In this document: one piece after another, positions 9,599 through 18,952 of the stretch
Layout of the letters: the number at the start of each line of letters is the position of its first letter
Numbering within the stretch: position 1 is the stretch's first letter
NCBI GenBank assembly: GCA_951813395.1
Contig: OX638356.1
Span: 1,777,340 to 1,841,339, forward strand
Direction: 5' to 3'
From: Longimicrobiales bacterium
GTDB taxonomy: Bacteria; Gemmatimonadota; Gemmatimonadetes; Longimicrobiales; Gaopeijiaceae
DNA length: 64,000 nucleotides
Translations under genes and position numbers: made by a program
The notes under the pieces: generated by a model
The model's database searches: none
The model's input: only the letters and a program-made list of their open reading frames with translations
Told to the model about the DNA's origin: nothing

Positions 9599-9695
9599 GG
9601 TAGCCGGTCGATCCGTTTTCGGAAGACGCGAATGGTGACGGGTGGCGCGAAACGGGGGCCTTGAGCCACCCCCAACGATAAAGGAGAGTTCCAAG

Positions 9696-10208
9696 ATCGC
9701 GGAAAGACGTGTCCGGGTGAACGAGCAGATCCGAATCAGCCCGATTCGACTGATCGCAGAGAGTGGAGGACAGATCGGAATAGTTTCGCTGGACGAGGCG
9801 CGCGCCCGGGCCGCCGAACAGGGACTGGATCTGGTCGAAGTGGCCCCCGATTCGAGGCCGCCCGTGGTCCGCATGATGGACTACGGGAAGTACAAGTACA
9901 AGGCGGCGCGCGCCGCGCGGGAAGCCAGGCGAAAGCAGCACACGACCCAGATCAAGGAAGTCAAGTTCCGGCCCGGGATCGAGGACCACGACTACGAATT
10001 CAAGCTCCGCCACGCGCGGCGCTTTCTTGAGGAGGGGAACAAGGTCAAGCTGACCATGATGTTCCGAGGCAGGCAGATTACGCATCCCGAGCTGGGGCGC
10101 CAGGTGTTGCTCCGTCTTACGGAGGATCTCGGCGAGTTGGGGAAGATCGAACAGTATCCCAACTTCGAGGGTCGTCAGATGTCGATGATCCTGACCCCCC
10201 TGAAATAG
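9696..10208 (+). CDS. infC: translation initiation factor IF-3
   Basis: 170 residues. IF-3 binds the 30S subunit, keeps the subunits apart and checks the start codon. The N-terminal domain (RVNEQIRISPIRLI, GLDLVEVAP, PPVVRMMDYGKYKYK) and C-terminal domain (KEVKFRPGIEDHDYEFKL, NKVKLTMMFRGRQ) are both complete. The frame stays open to an ATG at 9642, but family alignment and a strong AAAGGAG (9680-9686) place the start at the ATC codon 9696-9698, giving IAERRVRVNEQ. Rare AUU/AUC-type starts are a conserved infC feature that lets IF-3 repress its own synthesis. First gene of infC-rpmI-rplT-pheS-pheT. Confidence 0.95.
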   Translation: MAERRVRVNEQIRISPIRLIAESGGQIGIVSLDEARARAAEQGLDLVEVAPDSRPPVVRMMDYGKYKYKAARAAREARRKQHTTQIKEVKFRPGIEDHDYEFKLRHARRFLEEGNKVKLTMMFRGRQITHPELGRQVLLRLTEDLGELGKIEQYPNFEGRQMSMILTPLK

Positions 10209-10274
10209 GGATTGCCGGCGATACCAGGTCGCCCTTTCTGCACCAGGCCACGACGACGATTCAGGAGAGGACCC

Positions 10275-10472
10275 ATGCCGAAAATGAAATCGAACCGGGG
10301 CGCCGCGAAGCGGGTCCGGAAGACGGGTTCGGGCAAGCTGACCAGGATGCGGGCCTACAAGTCTCACATCCTCACAAAGAAGAATCGGAAGCGGAAACGC
10401 AGACTTCGCAGCAGGACCGCGGTTTCGAAAGCCGATGCCGGGCGGATCCGCCGGATGCTTCCGGGAACCTAG
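10275..10472 (+). CDS. rpmI: 50S ribosomal protein L35
   Basis: 65 residues, the normal length, very basic: [20 protein letters not shown] at the start, then the L35 pattern [15 protein letters not shown]. It binds 23S rRNA in the large subunit. The ATG at 10275 follows AGGAGAGG; the upstream in-frame ATG at 10212 would add a non-family extension and was rejected. It lies between infC and rplT, the near-universal order. Confidence 0.97.
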   Translation: MPKMKSNRGAAKRVRKTGSGKLTRMRAYKSHILTKKNRKRKRRLRSRTAVSKADAGRIRRMLPGT

Positions 10473-10505
10473 GAACACAGTTGTCACTTCCAGGAGAGAA
10501 GACCG

Positions 10506-10865
10506 ATGCCGCGTTCGACTCGCGCCGTCGCACGGAATAAGCGGAAGAAGAAGATCCTCGGCTCCGCGAAGGGCTACTTCGGGGGGCGCAAGAACCTGTA
10601 CCGGACGGCCAAGGATGCCGTGGAGAAGGGGTGGGAGCATGCCTACCGGGACCGGAAGAAGAAGAAGCGGAACTTCCGGCGACTCTGGATCACCCGGATC
10701 AACGCGGCCGCCCGCCAGAACGACCTGTCCTATTCCCGGTTCATGAACGGGCTGCGGCGGGCTGGCGTCGAGCTGGACCGCAAGGCGCTCGCGGACCTGG
10801 CGATTCGCAGCCCGGACGCTTTTGCGTCGCTCGCGGATCGAGCGAAGTCGGCCCTCAACAGGTAG
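10506..10865 (+). CDS. rplT: 50S ribosomal protein L20
   Basis: 119 residues, the standard length. [38 protein letters not shown] and [20 protein letters not shown] are typical of L20, which is needed for 50S assembly and in several bacteria represses its own operon through the infC or rpmI leader. The ribosome site AGGAGAGA precedes the ATG by about 7 bases. Confidence 0.98.
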   Translation: MPRSTRAVARNKRKKKILGSAKGYFGGRKNLYRTAKDAVEKGWEHAYRDRKKKKRNFRRLWITRINAAARQNDLSYSRFMNGLRRAGVELDRKALADLAIRSPDAFASLADRAKSALNR

Positions 10866-10907
10866 GGCGAAGCGGCGACAGAAGCCTGCGGGCCACAAAG
10901 CCCGCGG

Positions 10908-11942
10908 GTGTGTCCGGCCGCGAGCGGATTCGTGATCGAGGACCTGAGGAGGCTGGAGGAGGACGCCCTTGGGGAGGTCCGTGCGGCCCGCGATCCGCGT
11001 GAACTGGAAGAGGTTCGCGTCCGCTATCTGGGCCGCAGGGATGGGCTGGTTTCCCGGTTCCTGAGGCGCCTTGGCGGGCTGAGCCCCGAGGAGAGGCCGG
11101 CCGCCGGCGCGGAGGCCAATCGGGTAAAGGGCGCCATTGACCGGTTGCTGGAGGAGAGGCGGGCGGCGCTGTCGCTGGATGGCGCGTCCGGTGAGGCCGA
11201 CCCGGACCTGACCCTCCCCGCGCGGTGCGGCTGGCAGGGCACGATCCACCCGGTTAGCCGGGTGATCGACGACATCTGGTCGATCTTCCGCAGCCTGGGC
11301 TTCACGCGTGCCCGGGGTCCCGAGGTCGACACGGAGTGGTACAACTTCGTCGCGCTCAACACGCCTCTCGATCATCCCGCCGCGGACGAGCAGGACACGC
11401 TCTACCTGGCGCCGGGCCTGCTGCTCAGGAGCCATACCTCTCCGGTGCAGATTCGCACCATGGAGCAGTATCCCCCGCCGATCCGCATTGTCGCGCCCGG
11501 CATGGTCTACCGGAGGGACACCTACGACGCGACCCATACGCCCGCCTTTGCGCAGATCGAGGGGCTGGTGGTGGACGAAGGGGTCACGTTCGTGGACTTC
11601 AAGGCCACCCTGGCCGAGTTCGCGCGGCGCTTCTGGGGACCCGGGACCCGCGTGCGGTTCCGTCCGTCGTTCTTCCCCTTCACCGAGCCCTCCGCGGAGG
11701 TGGACGTCAAGAGAGTGATCGTGCGAGAGGACGGGCGGGAAGAGGAGACCGACTGGATCGAGGTCATGGGTGCCGGCATGGTCGACCCCGCGGTGCTGGA
11801 CAACGTGGGATACGACTCGGAGCGGTACACGGGCTGGGCGTTCGGGATGGGCCCGGCCCGCGTCGCACTGCTGAGGCACGGGGTGCGGGACCTCAGGCTC
11901 TTCTACGAGAACGACATGCGCTTTCTGGGGCAGTTCAGTTGA
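10908..11942 (+). CDS. pheS: phenylalanine--tRNA ligase alpha subunit
   Basis: About 344 residues from GTG 10908, or 336 from GTG 10932 (VIEDLRRLEED), which may be the true start because a GC hairpin (10885-10908) covers the first GTG. PheS is the catalytic subunit of the alpha2-beta2 enzyme that charges tRNA-Phe. It has the N-terminal coiled coil (EEVRVRYLGRRDGLVSRFLR) and the class II core: motif 2 in APGMVYRRDTYDATHTPAF, FRPSFFPFTEPSAEVDV and motif 3 GWAFGMGPARVALL. It is followed by pheT after 91 bases. Confidence 0.96.
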   Translation: MCPAASGFVIEDLRRLEEDALGEVRAARDPRELEEVRVRYLGRRDGLVSRFLRRLGGLSPEERPAAGAEANRVKGAIDRLLEERRAALSLDGASGEADPDLTLPARCGWQGTIHPVSRVIDDIWSIFRSLGFTRARGPEVDTEWYNFVALNTPLDHPAADEQDTLYLAPGLLLRSHTSPVQIRTMEQYPPPIRIVAPGMVYRRDTYDATHTPAFAQIEGLVVDEGVTFVDFKATLAEFARRFWGPGTRVRFRPSFFPFTEPSAEVDVKRVIVREDGREEETDWIEVMGAGMVDPAVLDNVGYDSERYTGWAFGMGPARVALLRHGVRDLRLFYENDMRFLGQFS

Positions 11943-12033
11943 GGGCCGCGGTGCCGATGCGGCTTCATGGCCCCGCCGGCGGACTCCCGCCACGCGCGGA
12001 CGGGGGGATTGGCGCGGGCGGGGGGACTGGCCG

Positions 12034-14541
12034 GTGAAGGTCTCGTTCCGCTGGGTCCGCGACGTGGCCCCGGGTATCGGACTGCGTGCCGCGGAGGCGA
12101 TGGAGCGGCTCGCCCTGCGGGGGGCGCCCGTGGAGGAGGCGGTCGACCTGGCCGAGAGGCTGAAGGACGTCGTGATCGGGCGCGTCCTGAAGGCCGGTCC
12201 GCACCCGAACGCGGACCGGCTCAAGCTGTGCCGGGTGGCCGGGCCGGACGGGGAAGTCCCCGTGGTCTGCGGAGCTCCCGTGGTGCAGGAAGGGGCTTGC
12301 TATCCCTTCGCTCCGGTGGGGGCCGTCCTGCCGGGCGGTTTCCGGATCGGGAAGCGCAAGATCCGCGGTTGCTACAGCGAGGGGATGCTCTGTTCCGAGC
12401 GTGAGCTCGAACTGGGCCAGGACCATGCCGGGATCATGTTGCTCGAAGGGCAGTACGAGGTGGGAGCGCCTTTCGCCGCTGCGGTCGGGCTCGACGATGT
12501 CCGCATGGACGTGGAAGTCACCCCGAACCGGGGAGACCTGCTGTCGCATGTTGGAATCGCGCGGGAACTCCACCCGAAAGGCCAGGGCGGGATCGCTTTG
12601 CCGCCGTTTCCCGGAAGCCGGGGCGAGCAGGTAGCGGGGTTCGCACGCGGTGCGGAAGAGGCCGCTTCGGGCGGGTGCCGCATCCGGATCGAGGACCCGT
12701 ATCTGTGTTCCCGGTATCTCGGAGCCGTCATACGCGGCGTGACGGTCGGTCCGTCGCCGGCCTGGCTGGCCGACCGCCTTCGCGCGGCCGGTGCGCGTCC
12801 CATCAACAATGTCGTCGATGCGACGAACTACGTCATGCTGGAACTGGGCCAGCCCCTGCATGCCTTCGACCTCGAGAAGCTGGCCGACGCAACCATTGTG
12901 GTCGGGCGTGCCCGCCCCGGCGAATCGCTGGTGACGCTCGACGACGAGCCGCGGGCGATCACCCCGGACATGCTCATGATTCGCGACGCCCGGCAACCCG
13001 TCGCGATCGCCGGCGTGATGGGCGGCCGCGACTCCGAGGTATCGCGGCAGTCCTCGGACATCCTGCTCGAATGCGCGCTCTTCGAACCGCGGCAGGTGCG
13101 CGCGACGCGCCGGGCGCTGGCGATGTCGACCGACGCGAGCTACCGCTTCGAACGCGGGGTCGACCCGTCCGCGATGGAGGCCGCGGTGCTGAGGGCCGTG
13201 TCCCTGATTCTCGCGACGGCGGGGGGAACGCTCGACGGGGAGATCATCGATGCGCACCCCCGGCCCTGGGTGCCCCCGGTCGTGGGGTTGCGCCCCTCGC
13301 GGGCAAGCCACGTGCTCGGCGTGGATTTCACGCCGGACGCGATCTCGGCGCTCCTGGTCCCGCTCGGCTACACGGTCGAGGCGGCAGGCGCGGACAGGCT
13401 CGACGTGACGGTCCCCGGTCACCGCAGCTACGACACGCTGCGTGAGGTGGACCTGATCGAGGAGGTCGCACGCACGCATGGCTACGATGCGTTCCCCGAG
13501 GTGATGTCCGCGGTCCGGGCCGGGACCGTCCCCGATCATCCGCTCTTCCAGCTCGAAGACCGGCTGCGGGACCTGCTTGCGGCCAACGGGATCAGCGAGG
13601 CGCAGACTCCCGCGCTCGGACCGAAACGGCATGGCGACGTAGCGCTTCTCAACCCGATGTCACAGGACGAGAGCCACTTGCGCCGGGATCGTCTCCCGGG
13701 GTTGCTCACGCACGTGGAGAGGAACATGTCGCGGGGTGTGCGCGACGTGCGCCTCTTCGAAATCGGGACCGCGTTTGCGCCCTCGGACGACGGCCCTCCC
13801 ATGGAGTCGTCCCGTGTGGCGGTGGTGCTCACGGGCGGACGTACGCCGCCCCACTGGTCCTCGCCGCCCGAGCCCTTCAACGTCTACGATATGGCGGGCG
13901 TGCTGGAGCTGATCGCCACCGAAGCCTGTCCCGGTGCAACGGTCGTACCGGCCGGCGCGCGCGCGGCTGGCGGACGGCCTGCAGGGCGCCGGCGGGCGGG
14001 CGTGGGCAGCGTCGACTCCGGGCCCGCCGCCGCTTGGGGCGCCGATGAGACTTCCGCCTGGGTGACGCCGCGCCTCTTCGCGCCGGGCAGGTGCTACGAG
14101 GTCGTCTCCGATGGCGGCGAGGCCGTGGGTTGGGGCGGCCAGATCCGCCCGGAGCTGCTGGACCTTCCCCCCTGGGCGGGCGCGGTGGTGGGCGCGGAGG
14201 TCGTGCTTCCGGCGGTGCCCGCTCCCAGACCCGACGTGACCGCGCGCGACCTGCCCGACCAACCCGCGGTCCAACGGGACATGGCGTTTCTTGTCCCGTT
14301 GGGCACCGCCGCCGGCGAGGTGCTCGACGCCGCGCGGAAGGCCGCGGGCCGCATGCTGGAGACCGGGGATGTCTTCGACGTCTACGAGGGAGAGGACCTG
14401 CCTTCGGGGACGCGCTCGGTGGCACTGCGCTTGCGCTTCCGCGCCCGGGGACGGACCCTGACGGACAGGGAAGTCGACAAGACCTGCCGTCGGGTGCTCA
14501 GAACAGTAAAGGAGAAGACCGGTGTCGAACCGAGGAGATGA
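12034..14541 (+). CDS. pheT: phenylalanine--tRNA ligase beta subunit
   Basis: 835 residues from GTG 12034. Domains in order: short N-terminal B1 part (MKVSFRWVRDV), tRNA-binding OB fold (about 45-150; VIGRVLKAGPHPNADRLKLC), the B3/B4 editing region (RPINNVVDATNYVMLELGQP, ASYRFERGVDPSAM), B5 and the catalytic-like core (REVDLIEEVARTHGYDAFPE), and the C-terminal anticodon-binding FDX-ACB domain ending DREVDKTCRRVLRTVKEKTG. A Gly/Ala/Arg-rich stretch near residues 640-670 looks like a low-complexity insertion. The 3' end overlaps the next gene by 20 bases. Confidence 0.96.
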   Translation: MKVSFRWVRDVAPGIGLRAAEAMERLALRGAPVEEAVDLAERLKDVVIGRVLKAGPHPNADRLKLCRVAGPDGEVPVVCGAPVVQEGACYPFAPVGAVLPGGFRIGKRKIRGCYSEGMLCSERELELGQDHAGIMLLEGQYEVGAPFAAAVGLDDVRMDVEVTPNRGDLLSHVGIARELHPKGQGGIALPPFPGSRGEQVAGFARGAEEAASGGCRIRIEDPYLCSRYLGAVIRGVTVGPSPAWLADRLRAAGARPINNVVDATNYVMLELGQPLHAFDLEKLADATIVVGRARPGESLVTLDDEPRAITPDMLMIRDARQPVAIAGVMGGRDSEVSRQSSDILLECALFEPRQVRATRRALAMSTDASYRFERGVDPSAMEAAVLRAVSLILATAGGTLDGEIIDAHPRPWVPPVVGLRPSRASHVLGVDFTPDAISALLVPLGYTVEAAGADRLDVTVPGHRSYDTLREVDLIEEVARTHGYDAFPEVMSAVRAGTVPDHPLFQLEDRLRDLLAANGISEAQTPALGPKRHGDVALLNPMSQDESHLRRDRLPGLLTHVERNMSRGVRDVRLFEIGTAFAPSDDGPPMESSRVAVVLTGGRTPPHWSSPPEPFNVYDMAGVLELIATEACPGATVVPAGARAAGGRPAGRRRAGVGSVDSGPAAAWGADETSAWVTPRLFAPGRCYEVVSDGGEAVGWGGQIRPELLDLPPWAGAVVGAEVVLPAVPAPRPDVTARDLPDQPAVQRDMAFLVPLGTAAGEVLDAARKAAGRMLETGDVFDVYEGEDLPSGTRSVALRLRFRARGRTLTDREVDKTCRRVLRTVKEKTGVEPRR

Positions 14542-14836
14542 GCTTTCGGCTGCATCCCGGGTTCCGGCGTTGGATCCGCTGGAGACGGCGGTGGAGCGCG
14601 CGATCGATGAGGTGCGTGCGATCCGGGAACGCTCCGCGGAAGCGGAGGCGCGCGCAGAGCGCAGCGAGCAGTTGCTGCGCCAGTTCGTGGACGGGCGGGA
14701 AGATCCCGGCACGCTCGCTACCCGCGTTGCGGAGCTGGAGGCCGAGAATGAGGTTCTCCGTGCCCGGATCGAGCAGGGTCGCGAGGGTGTGGAGCGCATG
14801 TTGGCGAGCATCCGCTTCCTGGAGGAGCGTCGATGA
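14522..14836 (+). CDS. small coiled-coil protein, ZapB-like candidate
   Basis: 104 residues from GTG 14522, inside the end of pheT, with AAAGGAGAAG just upstream. After a short Ser/Arg-rich head it is almost all heptad coiled coil (ERAIDEVRAIRERSAEAEAR, RVAELEAENEVLRARIEQ). It overlaps zapA by ATGA (14833-14836). The position before zapA and the coiled coil suggest a cell-division helper of ZapB type, but no family signature can be claimed; it could equally be an unrelated structural protein. Confidence 0.65.
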   Translation: MSNRGDELSAASRVPALDPLETAVERAIDEVRAIRERSAEAEARAERSEQLLRQFVDGREDPGTLATRVAELEAENEVLRARIEQGREGVERMLASIRFLEERR

Positions 14837-15114
14837 GCGAGTCGAGCGGCGGGTCCCGCAAGGCGATCCGGGTCCGGATCGCGGGTGAGACGTACACGCT
14901 GCGCACGGACGCGGACGAGGATTACACGCGTCGCTGCGCCGCGCTGGTGGACGAGCGCATGCGCGAAATCGGCGGAGAGACCGGGCTGGACGCGAAGCAA
15001 ACCGCGATTCTGGCCGCGCTCGCGCTCTCCGACGAGCTGTTTCGGCAGGAAGCCCGCACCCGCGCCCGCGCAACGGTTTTGGCGGGGAGAATCGAGAACG
15101 CACTGACAGAGTAG
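14833..15114 (+). CDS. zapA: cell division protein ZapA
   Basis: 93 residues. ZapA is a small cytoplasmic protein that bundles FtsZ filaments at the division ring. The N-terminal beta part (KAIRVRIAGETYTLRTDADE) and the ALVDERMREIG and AALALSDELFRQE helices match the family, which is usually 85-110 residues. The start ATG overlaps the preceding coiled-coil gene. No 6S RNA is seen after it. Confidence 0.85.
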   Translation: MSESSGGSRKAIRVRIAGETYTLRTDADEDYTRRCAALVDERMREIGGETGLDAKQTAILAALALSDELFRQEARTRARATVLAGRIENALTE

Positions 15115-15136
15115 CAGACACCCAAGGATCGAGCAG

Positions 15137-16432
15137 ATGCCCGACACCGAGCAAACCCGCCTTTCCCGCCGCGCCTGGCTTGCCGCCGCCTCTGGAACGG
15201 CGGCCTCGGGGTTCGTCATGACGCGCTGGGACGCGCTCAAGGCGGAGCCGTCCCCGGGCCCGATGCCGGTCCGGCCGCCGCAGCAGGTCGCCCCGGCGGC
15301 CGCCGACCCCACGAAGGTCCCGGGAAGGTTCGTCTCCGAGGTGGGGACGCGCGCCCCGGGCGTACAGCCCCGGCGCCTGGTGCGCACCCTCGCCCTGTCG
15401 AGTTCGTCGCGCACGCCGCTTCAGGACCTGCAGGGCACGATCACCCCATCGGACCTCCACTTCGAGCGCCACCACGCGGGGGTTCCCGACATCGTCGCGG
15501 GGGATCACGAGCTCCTCGTGCACGGCATGGTCGAGCGGCCGATGGTGTTCCGGATGGCCGATCTGAGGCGGTATCCACAGACGTCCCGCATCTGCTTCGT
15601 CGAGTGTTCCGGCAACGGTGGCGGCGCCTACAGCCGCTCCCGGATGCCCACGGCCATATCCCCGCAGCAACTGGACGGACTGCTCAGCACCAGCGAGTGG
15701 ACCGGCGCGATGCTTTCGACCATCCTGCGCGATGTGGGCGTGCGGCCGGGCGCCAGCTGGATCCTCGCGGAGGGTGCGGACGCCGCCGTCATGTCCAGGA
15801 GCGTGCCGCTGGACAAGGCGATGGACGACGCCATGCTGGCCTACGGACAGAACGGGGAGGCGATTCGTCCCGAGCAGGGATACCCGGTGCGGCTGCTTCT
15901 GCCCGGTTGGGAGGGCAACGCCCAGGTGAAGTGGCTGAGACGGATCGAGGTCACGGACCGTCCGACCATGACCCGCGACGAGACCTCGCGCTACACCGAT
16001 CCGCTCAAGGACGGAACGGCGCGGCAGTTCAGCTTTGTCATGGACGCCAAGTCGATCATCACGTTCCCGTCGTATCCCTACGTCCTGCCCGAGAGCGGCT
16101 GGTGGGAGATCGAGGGGCTGGCGTGGACGGGACGGGGAAGGATCACCCGGGTCGAAGTCAGCACGGACGGCGGGCGGTCCTGGTCCGACGCCGTTCTGCA
16201 GCCGCCCGTGCTCTCCAAGTCCACGGTCCGCTTCCGGCACCTCTGGGACTGGGACGGGCGCGAGACCGTGATTCTCAGCCGCGCAACCGACGAGACCGGC
16301 TACGTGCAGCCTACGATTCGGCAGCTCTGGGATGCGCGCGGGGAGGGTACCGCGTACCACCAGAATCATCAGCGCGCCTGGAAGGTCGCCGCGGACGGCG
16401 TGGTCACGTTCGGGCTGGGGGACTTGCTGTGA
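15137..16432 (+). CDS. soxC: SoxC-type sulfite/sulfane dehydrogenase, molybdopterin subunit
   Basis: 431 residues. It begins with a twin-arginine signal (LSRRAWLAAASGTAASGFV), so it is exported folded. The sulfite-oxidase fold has the molybdenum-ligand region CFVECSGNGGGAYS, with the conserved Cys in IECSGN-like context, and the C-terminal Mo-co dimerisation domain (GLAWTGRGRITRVEVSTDGG, FRHLWDWDG). SoxC pairs with a c-type cytochrome to oxidise sulfite or sulfane sulfur in the periplasm. The stop overlaps the start of the cytochrome gene (GTGA). No other sox genes are in view, so it may act as a stand-alone sulfite dehydrogenase (SorA role). Confidence 0.85.
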   Translation: MPDTEQTRLSRRAWLAAASGTAASGFVMTRWDALKAEPSPGPMPVRPPQQVAPAAADPTKVPGRFVSEVGTRAPGVQPRRLVRTLALSSSSRTPLQDLQGTITPSDLHFERHHAGVPDIVAGDHELLVHGMVERPMVFRMADLRRYPQTSRICFVECSGNGGGAYSRSRMPTAISPQQLDGLLSTSEWTGAMLSTILRDVGVRPGASWILAEGADAAVMSRSVPLDKAMDDAMLAYGQNGEAIRPEQGYPVRLLLPGWEGNAQVKWLRRIEVTDRPTMTRDETSRYTDPLKDGTARQFSFVMDAKSIITFPSYPYVLPESGWWEIEGLAWTGRGRITRVEVSTDGGRSWSDAVLQPPVLSKSTVRFRHLWDWDGRETVILSRATDETGYVQPTIRQLWDARGEGTAYHQNHQRAWKVAADGVVTFGLGDLL

Positions 16433-17103
16433 CGCCCGGCGGCGGCATATTCCGGCCGGCGCGCGACGGCGCCCTCGTGCCTGTGGCAGCCGTCCGAAAC
16501 GCCGGGCGGGGTCTGGCGCTGGCTGGGGCGGCGGTGCTCTTGCTGGCCGCTTGTGCGCCCGAGCAGCCCCCGCCGCAGGCGATGGCGGAGGACGGCGGCG
16601 ACTGGCACGCCGCATTGCCCGGGCATGCACCCGGACGCTTCGGATTCGGGACGCCGGCCACGGAAGACCGCGTGGCCCTTTGGGACATCGACATCAAGCC
16701 GGACGGCGAGGGGCTCCCGCCCGGCAGCGGTACGGTCGCCGAGGGGCGGGTGGTCTACGAGGCCCAGTGTCTCCAGTGTCACGGTCCCACCGGCACCGAA
16801 GGTCCCAATGACCGCCTGGTCAGTTCGGGTCCGTGGGAACAGTGGCCCGCCGGTCGAACCGTGGGGGGATACTGGCCCTACGCCACGACGCTCTACGACT
16901 ACACGCGCAAGGCGATGCCGCAGACCACGCCCGGCATACTGAGCGACGACGATGTCTATGCCGTCGTTGCGTACGTGCTGCATCTGAGCGGCCTGGTGCC
17001 GGCGGACGGGGTGATGGATGCCGCATCGCTCGCGGCGGTCGAGATGCCCTATCGCGACCGCTTCGTGCCGGACGATCGGACGGGAGGTCCGGAGATACGC
17101 TGA
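16429..17103 (+). CDS. SoxD-like c-type cytochrome lipoprotein, partner of SoxC
   Basis: 224 residues from the GTG at 16429, overlapping the soxC stop. The N-terminus is a lipoprotein signal (LALAGAAVLLLAACAPE). One haem site CLQCH (about residue 112) follows GRVVYEAQ, with a Met-containing segment later (YTRKAMPQTTPGILSDDDVY, a typical cytochrome c axial-Met region). Similar to the N-terminal haem domain of SoxD and to SorB-like electron acceptors. Presumably takes electrons from the molybdenum subunit and passes them to the respiratory chain. Confidence 0.82.
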   Translation: MTPGGGIFRPARDGALVPVAAVRNAGRGLALAGAAVLLLAACAPEQPPPQAMAEDGGDWHAALPGHAPGRFGFGTPATEDRVALWDIDIKPDGEGLPPGSGTVAEGRVVYEAQCLQCHGPTGTEGPNDRLVSSGPWEQWPAGRTVGGYWPYATTLYDYTRKAMPQTTPGILSDDDVYAVVAYVLHLSGLVPADGVMDAASLAAVEMPYRDRFVPDDRTGGPEIR

Positions 17104-17241
17104 CCGCCGGGCCGGTGCTTGCGCCCCGGTCGGCCCGCGAATACTGTAGGCGCAATCAAGGAAGTCCGCGGCCGGATCCCCCGCCGTGTTTGCCTTGTCG
17201 AATCACGCGGCCGGACGACGGTTCGGCCTTGGAGAAAATAC

Positions 17242-18810
17242 ATGGATCCGCTGGGTATGTCCCTGGCGGTCGGCGCGGTTGTCGCGGCAATCCTCGGGTA
17301 CCTCATCGGTAGGAACCGGGAGCGCGCACGGCAGCTTGAAGACAAGGAAGCGGCACGCGACGAGGCGTCGCTGATCCGCAAGCGGGCAGAGCAGGATGCC
17401 GACAGCCTGCGCCGTGCCGCCGAGCTGCAGGCCAAAGAGGACGTGTACCGGCTCCGGGAGACCTGGGAGTCCGAAGAGGGCCGGCGACGTGAGGATGTCG
17501 AGCGGGGCGAGCGCAGGCTGCTCGACCGCGCCGAGGCCGTCGACAGCAAGTCGGATGTCCTCGACCGTCGCGCCGATGCGCTGGATGAGCGGGAAGAGGG
17601 TCTGAAGCGCCAGGAGTCCGAGGTCGCCGGCCGGGGCGCGAAAGTCGAGCATGCCCTGGCGGAGGCGCGGGCCCGGCTGGAAGGGCTGGCGGGGATCACG
17701 GCCGACGAGGCCCGCGGCGAACTCGTTGCCGAGATCAAGGACGAGGCGCGCGCCGAAGCCGCGAACCGCGTTCGCGAGATTCGCGACGAAGCGCAGCGGA
17801 CGGCCGACCGCGAGGCGAAGCGGCTGGTGGCGATGGCCATCCAGCGCATGGCGGCCGACGAGACGGCCCAGCTTACCGTGTCGGTCGTGCAACTACCGTC
17901 CGATGAAATGAAGGGACGGATCATCGGCCGTGAGGGACGCAACATTCGCGCGTTCGAACAGGCCACCGGGATCGACGTGATCATCGACGATACACCCGAG
18001 GCGGTGGTGTTGTCGGGGTACAACCCCGTGCGGCGCGAAGTCGCCCGCGTCGCGCTCGCCAAACTCATCGAGGACGGCCGCATCCATCCCGCGCGGATCG
18101 AGGAGACCGTCGCGAAGAGCGAGAAGGAGGTCGAGGCCGACATGCGCGAGGCGGCCGAGGAGGTGCTGTACGGGCTGGGAATCCACAGTGTGCACCCCGA
18201 AATCGTCAAGGTCCTGGGGCGGCTGAAGTTCCGCACTTCGTACGGCCAGAACCAGCTGGCCCACGCAAGGGAAGTCGCGCTGCTGGCAGGGAACATGGCG
18301 GCCGAGATGGGGCTTGACGTGCAGGCGACGCGGCGCGCCGGGCTGCTCCACGACGTCGGCAAGGGGCTGACGCACGAGCAGGAGCTGACGCACGTGGAAC
18401 TGGGGTACCGGCTCTGCAAGCGATTCAAGGAACCGGACATCGTGTTGAACGCGATCAAGGCCCACCACGACGAAGAGCCGCACCGCTATGCCGAGGCCTG
18501 GCTGGTGACCGCCGCCGACGCGATCAGCGGCGCCCGTCCGGGCGCGCGGCGGGAGATGTTCGAGGGGTACGTGAAGCGACTCGAGAAGCTCGAGGAGCTC
18601 GCCACCGAACACCCCGGAGTCGAGCGATGCTTCGCGATACAGGCCGGCCGTGAGCTGAGGGTCATGGTGGAGCCGGAGAAGGTGTCCGACGAGGCCATGG
18701 CACGCATTTCGGAGGCAGTGGCCCGGAAGATCGAAGACGAGTTGCAGTACCCGGGCCAGATCAAGGTCGTCGTGATTCGCGAGACCCGTGCCATCGACTT
18801 CGCGCGCTAG
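17242..18810 (+). CDS. rny: ribonuclease Y
   Basis: 522 residues. RNase Y is a membrane-tethered endoribonuclease that starts mRNA decay. It has one N-terminal membrane helix ([18 protein letters not shown]), a long charged coiled coil (about 25-200), a KH domain ([19 protein letters not shown]) and an HD domain with [14 protein letters not shown] and AHHDEEPH. The ATG at 17242 follows GGAGAAA; the longer open frame upstream to 17119 lacks support. Confidence 0.96.
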   Translation: MDPLGMSLAVGAVVAAILGYLIGRNRERARQLEDKEAARDEASLIRKRAEQDADSLRRAAELQAKEDVYRLRETWESEEGRRREDVERGERRLLDRAEAVDSKSDVLDRRADALDEREEGLKRQESEVAGRGAKVEHALAEARARLEGLAGITADEARGELVAEIKDEARAEAANRVREIRDEAQRTADREAKRLVAMAIQRMAADETAQLTVSVVQLPSDEMKGRIIGREGRNIRAFEQATGIDVIIDDTPEAVVLSGYNPVRREVARVALAKLIEDGRIHPARIEETVAKSEKEVEADMREAAEEVLYGLGIHSVHPEIVKVLGRLKFRTSYGQNQLAHAREVALLAGNMAAEMGLDVQATRRAGLLHDVGKGLTHEQELTHVELGYRLCKRFKEPDIVLNAIKAHHDEEPHRYAEAWLVTAADAISGARPGARREMFEGYVKRLEKLEELATEHPGVERCFAIQAGRELRVMVEPEKVSDEAMARISEAVARKIEDELQYPGQIKVVVIRETRAIDFAR

Positions 18811-18816
18811 AGCAGC

Positions 18817-18860
18817 CCGTGGACAAGATCCCCCCGGCATTCGAGCGGCTTTGTCCACGG
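18817..18860. repeat. perfect 10-bp inverted repeat between rny and folD
   Basis: CCGTGGACAA (18817-18826) and TTGTCCACGG (18851-18860) are exact inverted copies separated by 24 bases. It begins just after the rny stop and lies 92 bases before folD. There is no T-run, so it could be an RNA hairpin protecting or ending the rny message, or an operator; the sequence does not decide. Confidence 0.6.
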
Positions 18861-18952
18861 ACCGCCAGCTGGAACAACTTTCATTGTTCGGGGCCCGCGA
18901 CCCCCTGTTCGGGCCTGTAGTCACCACACGCAAAACGCGGAACTGGAGATCC

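Noticed and set aside
9474-12224. Long reverse-strand open frame (916 codons)
   Set aside because: Antisense shadow of infC, rpmI, rplT and pheS; Pro/Arg/His-rich and without family motifs.
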